From contig JAUXBM010000150.1 in NCBI GenBank assembly GCA_030619415.1, forward strand, positions 1 to 5,219: DNA of 5,219 nt. The letters run 5' to 3'. Of the stretch, positions 1 through 5,219 are shown one piece after another (the stretch's first letter is position 1; each line of letters opens with the position of its first letter). This DNA is from Chlorobiota bacterium. GTDB lineage: Bacteria > Bacteroidota > Bacteroidia > Bacteroidales > F082. A model generated the notes under the pieces. It saw only the letters and a list, made by a program, of their open reading frames with translations, made no database searches and was not told the DNA's origin. A program made the position numbers and the translations under genes.

Positions 1-455
1 GGATTTAATAATTGAACCGAATTATTGATTCCCAAAAATGGGTTTATGAATAACTCTGTTTCGGTATACATAGGAACATTCACGGAGTTTGGGATATTCA
101 GCACACCATTATTCCTATTGGGGTCTTCCACAGAAATGACATAAGAACCCGGTGCAGGAAAGGTATGCTGCCCGTTATATTCCATGTATGAAATATCCGT
201 TTCGCCTGGCAATGGATAAAACTCATTTCGTTCCAGTTCATCGGCATTTCCATCTCCCCACAGAATTGGCATATATGTTCGGGTATTGTCGGCAGGGCTT
301 GATGTACGTGTATACATGACTATCTTAAATGTAAAAGTCAAGCCTTCAACGTGCCTGTAAGTAATCTCGGCGGCGCGTTGATGCGTGGCAAACAACGAAA
401 AAATACATATTAAACTGAAATATAACCCTAGGAATATGCTCTTCATCCTGTTCAT
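1..455 (-). CDS. Secreted PKD-like protein of the gliding-motility-associated type, N-terminal fragment
   Basis: This is the first ~151 codons of an exported protein; the rest lies beyond the left edge. It opens with a basic n-region (MNRMK) and a hydrophobic stretch at about residues 7-23, which fits a Sec signal peptide. No lipobox is present (the only nearby Cys, C17, follows Ile). The mature part has an AEITYRHVEG segment, a WGDG motif (residues 66-69), a PKD-like HTFPAPGSYVISVED strand pair, then NIPNSVNVP and ETELFINPFLG. These match my memory of large Bacteroidota surface proteins that start with an 'EITY' domain and usually end in a gliding-motility-associated or type IX secretion C-terminal domain. 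That C-terminus is not visible, so secretion by T9SS is inference. A second in-frame ATG at 446 would give a protein three residues shorter. The gene diverges from rel. The exact role is unknown; such proteins are usually adhesin-like or structural. Confidence 0.72.
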   Translation of the reverse strand, partial: MNRMKSIFLGLYFSLICIFSLFATHQRAAEITYRHVEGLTFTFKIVMYTRTSSPADNTRTYMPILWGDGNADELERNEFYPLPGETDISYMEYNGQHTFPAPGSYVISVEDPNRNNGVLNIPNSVNVPMYTETELFINPFLGINNSVQLLN

Positions 456-466
456 TCAATGAATTT

Positions 467-474
467 CAAATCTA
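467..474 (-). promoter_or_regulatory. Candidate -7 promoter element for the leftward secreted-protein gene
   Basis: On the minus strand these bases read TAGATTTG, an exact match to the Bacteroidota -7 consensus TAnnTTTG. The nearest upstream TTG (minus strand, near 491-493) is about 16 bases away, slightly short of the usual gap to the -33 element. Transcription would begin near 461-463, leaving only about 6-8 bases before the ATG at 455 or about 16 before the ATG at 446. If this promoter is used, the downstream start is the more comfortable choice. This rests on the motif and its position only. Confidence 0.35.
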
Positions 475-630
475 CAAATTAATGCAAAACCAATGCCATT
501 ATCTGAGGATTTAGAATGACACCCTCCTTCCAAAAAATATTTTCGGATAATTGCCTGACCACTTATTTTATCAAAATCATTAAAAAAATAATAGACAACC
601 AAATGTGACGATCTACGTAAAATGGAAGAA

Positions 631-648
631 TAGATTTGAGTAGTTTTG
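631..648 (+). promoter_or_regulatory. Candidate tandem -7 promoter elements for rel
   Basis: Two exact TAnnTTTG boxes lie ten bases apart: TAGATTTG at 631-638 and TAGTTTTG at 641-648. They would give start sites near 643 and 653 and leaders of roughly 20-30 bases before the rel ATG. No clear TTG-type -33 element is found at the expected distance upstream of either box, so one of them could be chance in AT-rich DNA. The rest of 456-671 holds no gene I can support. Confidence 0.45.
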
Positions 649-671
649 TTGAACGTGTTGTTTAACGTCTT

Positions 672-2906
672 ATGAGGCAAACAAAAGCAGAAAAAGAAAG
701 ATTGGAAATCCTTCGGCAGTATCGGCGGTTGATAGAGGTATGGCATACCCGCAAAGACACGATCGATCGCTGGATGGTTCGTAAAGCCTTTCGCCTGGCT
801 GCTGATGCCCACAAAGACGAGCGCAGAAAAACCAAAGAACCATTTATTTATCACCCAATTGCAGTTGCTACCATTGCCGCCGGTGAGATAGGCCTTGGAC
901 GGACATCCATTATCTCCGCTTTACTTCATGATACGGTTGAGGATACTGAAATTACTTTAGATGAGATCAGGAAACAGTTTGGAGATGAAGTGGCCCGCAT
1001 TATTGATGGACTGACTAAGATTGATAAAATTTCTGACAATACTTCAACTGCCCAGGCGGAGACGCTTAAGAAAATCCTCTATACTTTATCAGACGATGTA
1101 AGGGTGATATTGGTAAAACTTGCTGATCGTTTGCACAATATGCGGACCCTGGAAGCCATGCCACTTGAGAAACAAATAAAAGTGGCATCAGAAACATTTT
1201 ATATCTATGCACCATTGGCTTACCGACTGGGCTTATTTGCCATTAAAAGTGAATTGGAAGAATTGTCATTTAAATATTCACAACCTCAAATCTATCACGA
1301 TTTAAGGGAACAACTCGACAACCGAAAAAAAGACCAAAAGACATTTTTCGAAGAATTTAAAAAACCCATTTTTACCGAGTTACAAAATCAATCATTCAAA
1401 TTTGAGATAAAGTATAACGAAAAAACCACCTATTCCATCTGGCAAAAAATGAGGGCGAACGAAATCCCTTTTGAAGGGGTTTATGATACTTATAGTGTTG
1501 ATGTGATTATTGACACGGAAACTGAAAAGGAAAAACTGGCTTGCTGGGGCGCCTATTCCATTGTCACCAGCATGTATAAGCCAAATAACAAAAAGTTACA
1601 CGATTGGATCAGTACGCCAAAAGCCAATGGTTACGAAGCCATTCACACCACAATAATGGGCCAGAACGGGCAGTGGGTGGATGTGCATATTCGAAGCAAG
1701 CGGATGGACGAAATTGCCGAAAGAGGGTATGCAGCCTACTGGAAGTACCGGGACAAAAACCATGTTGATGCAGGCCTGGATGAATGGTTATTTAAAACCA
1801 GGGAGTTACTCACCGAGAGTGATGAAGAAGCGATTGCTTTTATCAACGATTTTAAAAAGAACCTTTTCGCCGAAGAAATCGTGGTTTTTACCCCTGAAGG
1901 CGAAATGGTGAACCTGCCGGCAGAAGCCACTGTCCTCGATTTTGCTTACACCATTCATACTGATCTTGGTAACCATTGCATTGGCGCCAATGTAAATCAC
2001 CGCCTGGTTCCTGTTGACTACCAGATAAAATCGGGCGACCAGGTTGAAGTGATCAGCTCCAGGGTTCAGCAACCAAATGAAGACTGGTTTAAATATGTTG
2101 TGACGGCCAGGGCCAAATCGAGGATAAAGAATGCCATACGCACTGAAAGGAAAAAATTCAGGGATGATGGCGAACAAAAATTAGAAAACTATTTTTTGCA
2201 ACTGAAACTTGAGAACTCAAAACCAAATATCAATAAACTGTTGCGGGCAAATAAAATTAAAAGCCCTGTTGACCTGTACTATCTTCTTTCGACTGAAAAA
2301 ATAGGGTTCAAAGATGTAAGAGAAACCTTACAGCCACAAGAAAGCATTGTAAACTGGATGCGCAATATTCGTTTTCCTTTTGTCAGGCCTAAAACGCCTG
2401 TTGTAGCCGTACCCATTGAACAAGATGAAGACCAGGAAACCGAAATAAATTTCAAGAATAATTCGAAGGACGATTTCAATGAGCTTGAGTATTCTGTTTC
2501 AAAATGCTGCAATCCAATTCCGGGTGATGATGTGATCGGATTGATTTTTCCCAACGAACCCATTCAAATACATCTGACCAACTGTGATGTCGCCATCAGA
2601 CTGATGTCGCAATATGGTAAAAACATCATAAAAGCCAAATGGAAACAACGGGAAGGCATCACGTTTCTGGCAGGCCTGAAAATACGAGCAGTTGACAAAT
2701 TGGGGTTTATCAATCAAATTACCGGGTTGATAACTGATACTTTTCAACTCAATATTCGCACTTTTAACCTCGAAAGTAAAGAAGGCCTCATCAACCTCAG
2801 CCTAACCCTCTATGTAAGCAGTACTGCTAATTTGAAAAAGCTCATTCAACAACTCAAGAAAACAAAAGAGGTGATAAAAGTGACCCGTCTTGATAAATTT
2901 GTCTGA
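672..2906 (+). CDS. relA/spoT: RelA/SpoT-family (p)ppGpp hydrolase/synthetase, synthetase site apparently degraded
   Basis: This long-form RSH (744 aa, a normal length) controls the alarmone (p)ppGpp in the cytoplasm. The HD hydrolase domain (about 35-200) keeps its metal and catalytic residues: R52, H61 in YHP, H86-D87 and E90-D91 in LLHDTVEDT, and D152/N156 in LADRLHNMRT. The synthetase domain (about 240-360) keeps K251, YSI, D272, K317, N319, Y321 and H325. However, conserved positions are changed: G/R to Y248/N249, R to D277, catalytic E to D337, Q to H339, and His of AAHW to Y356. TGS (about 402-463, with H429), a helical region, a KCCNPIPGDD zinc-finger-like segment (C612, C613, C638) and a C-terminal ACT domain (about 666-741) follow. 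An in-frame TAA at 663-665 makes ATG 672 the first possible start; no Shine-Dalgarno is seen. Family assignment is near certain. Hydrolase-biased activity is inference from remembered alignments to the Streptococcus Rel and E. coli RelA proteins. Confidence 0.96.
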   Translation: MRQTKAEKERLEILRQYRRLIEVWHTRKDTIDRWMVRKAFRLAADAHKDERRKTKEPFIYHPIAVATIAAGEIGLGRTSIISALLHDTVEDTEITLDEIRKQFGDEVARIIDGLTKIDKISDNTSTAQAETLKKILYTLSDDVRVILVKLADRLHNMRTLEAMPLEKQIKVASETFYIYAPLAYRLGLFAIKSELEELSFKYSQPQIYHDLREQLDNRKKDQKTFFEEFKKPIFTELQNQSFKFEIKYNEKTTYSIWQKMRANEIPFEGVYDTYSVDVIIDTETEKEKLACWGAYSIVTSMYKPNNKKLHDWISTPKANGYEAIHTTIMGQNGQWVDVHIRSKRMDEIAERGYAAYWKYRDKNHVDAGLDEWLFKTRELLTESDEEAIAFINDFKKNLFAEEIVVFTPEGEMVNLPAEATVLDFAYTIHTDLGNHCIGANVNHRLVPVDYQIKSGDQVEVISSRVQQPNEDWFKYVVTARAKSRIKNAIRTERKKFRDDGEQKLENYFLQLKLENSKPNINKLLRANKIKSPVDLYYLLSTEKIGFKDVRETLQPQESIVNWMRNIRFPFVRPKTPVVAVPIEQDEDQETEINFKNNSKDDFNELEYSVSKCCNPIPGDDVIGLIFPNEPIQIHLTNCDVAIRLMSQYGKNIIKAKWKQREGITFLAGLKIRAVDKLGFINQITGLITDTFQLNIRTFNLESKEGLINLSLTLYVSSTANLKKLIQQLKKTKEVIKVTRLDKFV

Positions 2907-2941
2907 AAAATCCTCCCTAAATCATTCACCTAAAGGATTTT
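2907..2941 (+). terminator. Weak candidate terminator after rel
   Basis: AAAATCCT at 2907-2914 is a perfect inverted repeat of AGGATTTT at 2934-2941. The loop is 19 bases, and T-rich DNA (a run of six T at 2945-2950) follows. The stem has only three G-C pairs and the loop is long, so termination would be inefficient; read-through into fur is plausible. Confidence 0.33.
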
Positions 2942-2968
2942 ATATTTTTTATTTATATTTAAACTACA

Positions 2969-2992
2969 TAAAAATAATTTATCGTATTTTTA
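2969..2992 (+). promoter_or_regulatory. Inverted repeat and possible promoter/operator in front of fur
   Basis: TAAAAATA (2969-2976) and TATTTTTA (2985-2992) form a perfect 8-bp inverted repeat with an 8-base spacer. The right arm is also a 7-of-8 match to the Bacteroidota -7 box TAnnTTTG and sits about 20 bases before the fur start. A repeat overlapping a promoter is where a Fur-family protein would be expected to autoregulate, and such operators are AT-rich dyads. The region is strongly AT-rich, no -33 TTG is visible, and the dyad is not a standard 7-1-7 Fur box, so this is tentative. Confidence 0.3.
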
Positions 2993-3012
2993 CACCACCA
3001 AAGTAAGTGAGC

Positions 3013-3492
3013 ATGAAAGTGAGTAGCAAAAAAGACACTTTTGAATCCGTAAAAAAAATTTTTACAGAGTATCTTGAATCCAGGGGTCATCGAAAAACCC
3101 CGGAACGCTATACAATTCTTAGAGAAATTTATGCAACAGACGGGCATTTCGATATTGAAACCCTCTATATCCGCATGAAAAATAACAAATACAGGGTTAG
3201 CCGTGCGACCTTGTATAATACGATTGAACTACTTCTCGACTGCAACCTCGTGACCAAACACCAGTTCGGAAACAATTGTGCTCAATTCGAACGCTCTTTT
3301 AAATTTAAGCAGCACGACCATTTTGTTTGCATAGATGATGGACAGGTGCTTGAGTTCTGCGATCCTCGAATACAAGACATCCAAAAATCTGTTGAAGAGA
3401 TGCTTGGTGTAAATGTAACCTACCATTCGCTTACATTTTATGGCAAATGCAAAGACCATCCCCCTGTAAAAAAAGCCGTTGGTAAAATTTAG
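3013..3492 (+). CDS. fur: Fur-family metal-responsive transcriptional regulator
   Basis: A 159-residue cytoplasmic DNA-binding repressor of the Fur/PerR/Zur superfamily, of normal length. The N-terminal winged helix (about 10-85) includes GHRKTPER and the recognition-helix segment [15 protein letters not shown] (60-74). The C-terminal dimerisation and metal-binding half has the hallmark QHDHFVC (100-106), [10 protein letters not shown] (112-121) and [10 protein letters not shown] (137-146). Likely regulatory-metal ligands are H45, E93, H101/H103 and H138. The usual CxxC pairs of the structural zinc site read C106-x-x-D109 and C146-x-x-H149. An in-frame TAA at 3004-3006 limits starts to GTG 3007 or ATG 3013; ATG is preferred and the difference is two residues. 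The gene lies 106 bases after rel and 90 before purA, with its own possible operator upstream. Whether it senses iron, peroxide, zinc or manganese cannot be decided here. Confidence 0.93.
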   Translation: MKVSSKKDTFESVKKIFTEYLESRGHRKTPERYTILREIYATDGHFDIETLYIRMKNNKYRVSRATLYNTIELLLDCNLVTKHQFGNNCAQFERSFKFKQHDHFVCIDDGQVLEFCDPRIQDIQKSVEEMLGVNVTYHSLTFYGKCKDHPPVKKAVGKI

Positions 3493-3505
3493 CCGCTTTT
3501 CTTTA

Positions 3506-3532
3506 TTGAGCAAAACTTATTTCATACATTTG
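3506..3532 (+). promoter_or_regulatory. Candidate purA promoter
   Basis: TACATTTG at 3525-3532 is an exact TAnnTTTG -7 box. A TTG at 3506-3508 lies 16 bases upstream, slightly close for the -33 element. Transcription would begin around 3537-3540, giving a purA leader of roughly 45 bases. Because a terminator-like hairpin follows, purA very likely needs its own promoter, and this is the best candidate in the gap. Confidence 0.55.
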
Positions 3533-3544
3533 TTTCCTAACACA

Positions 3545-3568
3545 GCCCTGTTAATTCAGGGCATTTTT
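3545..3568 (+). terminator. Intrinsic terminator-like hairpin between fur and purA
   Basis: GCCCTG (3545-3550) pairs perfectly with CAGGGC (3557-3562) around a TTAATT loop, followed by A and five T (3564-3568). This is a typical compact rho-independent terminator for the fur transcript, about 50 bases after its stop. It ends only 14 bases before the purA start and lies downstream of the candidate purA promoter, so the same stem would also sit at the 5' end of the purA mRNA. Confidence 0.68.
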
Positions 3569-3570
3569 AA

Positions 3571-4872
<1,302 letters not shown>

Positions 4873-4941
4873 TTATTCAATAATCGACATCAACCTGCAA
4901 GTAGGATTCTATTTCTAAAAATTAGGTGATCACTGGGAAAA

Positions 4942-5219
4942 TTACCAAATAAATGAAGTCCTGTCCGGATTGAAAGTTATAAAGGCATTTGCCAAAAAAT
5001 TCCAAACTGTTACAAAGGCAATGGCAAATATCTTTGCTACATAAAAATTCATTTTGAATTTGCTCACCAGCAGCCAGAGCACTAAAGTATTAAGTCCGAG
5101 CCCGATTAATGATATGAGAAAGAACTCGGTGTACTCAACCATCACCTTTGGGTTGGTGCTTTCAAAAGTCCAAATTCTATTGAAGAAGTAGTTCGTGGAT
5201 GCGGCAGTAATAAAACCGA
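4942..5219 (-). CDS. GtrA-like integral membrane protein, C-terminal fragment
   Basis: The visible 91 residues are the C-terminal part of a small polytopic membrane protein whose start lies beyond the right edge; the frame stays open to the end of the window. The fragment contains NYFFNRIWTF (fragment residues 9-18), the conserved loop motif of GtrA/DPMS-like flippase domains. Two hydrophobic helices follow (about 32-51 and 58-82), the second ending in the characteristic VWNFLANAFITF. GtrA-family proteins (about 120-150 aa, four helices) are thought to move polyprenyl-phosphate-linked sugars across the membrane for glycan modification. The substrate cannot be told from this. A GTG at 5145 and ATG at 5142 are internal, because coding similarity continues upstream of them. 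It converges on purA with a 69-base gap (4873-4941) in which I see no convincing terminator. Confidence 0.82.
   Translation of the reverse strand, partial: GFITAASTNYFFNRIWTFESTNPKVMVEYTEFFLISLIGLGLNTLVLWLLVSKFKMNFYVAKIFAIAFVTVWNFLANAFITFNPDRTSFIW

Noticed and set aside
563..591. TTATTTT...AAAATAA stem in the divergent intergenic region
   Set aside because: The stem is all A-T with a 15-base loop in AT-rich DNA, which is expected by chance and lies between diverging genes where no terminator is needed.
456..854. Open frame of 132 codons on the minus strand with a hydrophobic N-terminus when read from its first Met
   Set aside because: It overlaps the start of rel antisense, crosses the divergent promoter region, and its translation shows no recognisable family; it is a shadow of real coding sequence plus AT-rich intergenic DNA.
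1681..1911. Plus-strand open frame inside rel, with antisense frames at 1736-1930, 1806-2177, 2279-2563 and 2499-2747
   Set aside because: All lie fully within the well-supported rel gene in other frames and have no independent motif support.
3007..3009. GTG as the fur start
   Set aside because: It adds only two residues and an ATG follows six bases later; it remains possible but is less likely.
3229..3513. Antisense frame over fur, together with 2959-3147
   Set aside because: Both overlap the fur coding sequence and look like shadows, with no family resemblance.
4926..4933. GTGATCAC palindrome in the convergent gap after purA
   Set aside because: It is an 8-bp self-complementary sequence with no loop and no T-tract, too short to call a terminator or operator without conservation data.
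5142..5145. GTG/ATG as the start of a short 67-residue membrane protein
   Set aside because: The same frame continues upstream to the window edge and encodes the conserved GtrA-type NYFFNRIWTF motif, so these codons are internal.

Overview
The window reads as chromosomal DNA of a member of the Bacteroidota. Three things suggest this: the protein types (a secreted PKD-like protein of the kind often annotated 'gliding motility-associated', a Bacteroidota-type Rel/SpoT, Fur and PurA), the lack of convincing Shine-Dalgarno sequences before well-fixed start codons, and several exact TAnnTTTG boxes (the -7 element of this phylum) just upstream of genes. Base composition is moderately AT-rich, and intergenic DNA is more AT-rich than the genes. 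I see no mobile element, CRISPR array, rRNA or tRNA.

Layout: (1) 1-455, minus strand: the N-terminal part of an exported protein that runs off the left edge. (2) 456-671: a divergent intergenic region with candidate promoters for both flanking genes. (3) 672-2906, plus strand: a full-length RelA/SpoT-family protein with HD, synthetase, TGS, Cys-containing and ACT regions. (4) 2907-3012: an AT-rich gap with a weak terminator-like stem and an inverted repeat in front of fur. (5) 3013-3492, plus: a Fur-family metalloregulator. (6) 3493-3582: a good promoter box followed at once by a GC-rich hairpin and T-tract, just before purA. (7) 3583-4872, plus: adenylosuccinate synthetase. (8) 4873-4941: a short convergent gap. 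(9) 4942-5219, minus: the C-terminal part of a GtrA-like membrane protein that runs off the right edge.

The centre is the cluster rel-fur-purA, which joins alarmone turnover, metal-responsive transcription and the first committed step of AMP synthesis. From memory this order recurs in Bacteroidota, and PurA is a known (p)ppGpp target in E. coli, so the linkage makes functional sense.

No wholly new system is evident. The most interesting observation is in the Rel/SpoT protein. Its hydrolase (HD) motifs are intact, but several residues normally needed for (p)ppGpp synthesis are replaced, including both arginines that sandwich the ATP adenine and the catalytic glutamate. It may therefore act mainly or only as a (p)ppGpp hydrolase. 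Second-tier observations are an altered structural-zinc site in the Fur protein (Cys-Asp-Cys-His in place of four Cys), and a promoter/hairpin arrangement that would put a terminator-like stem at the very 5' end of the purA transcript.
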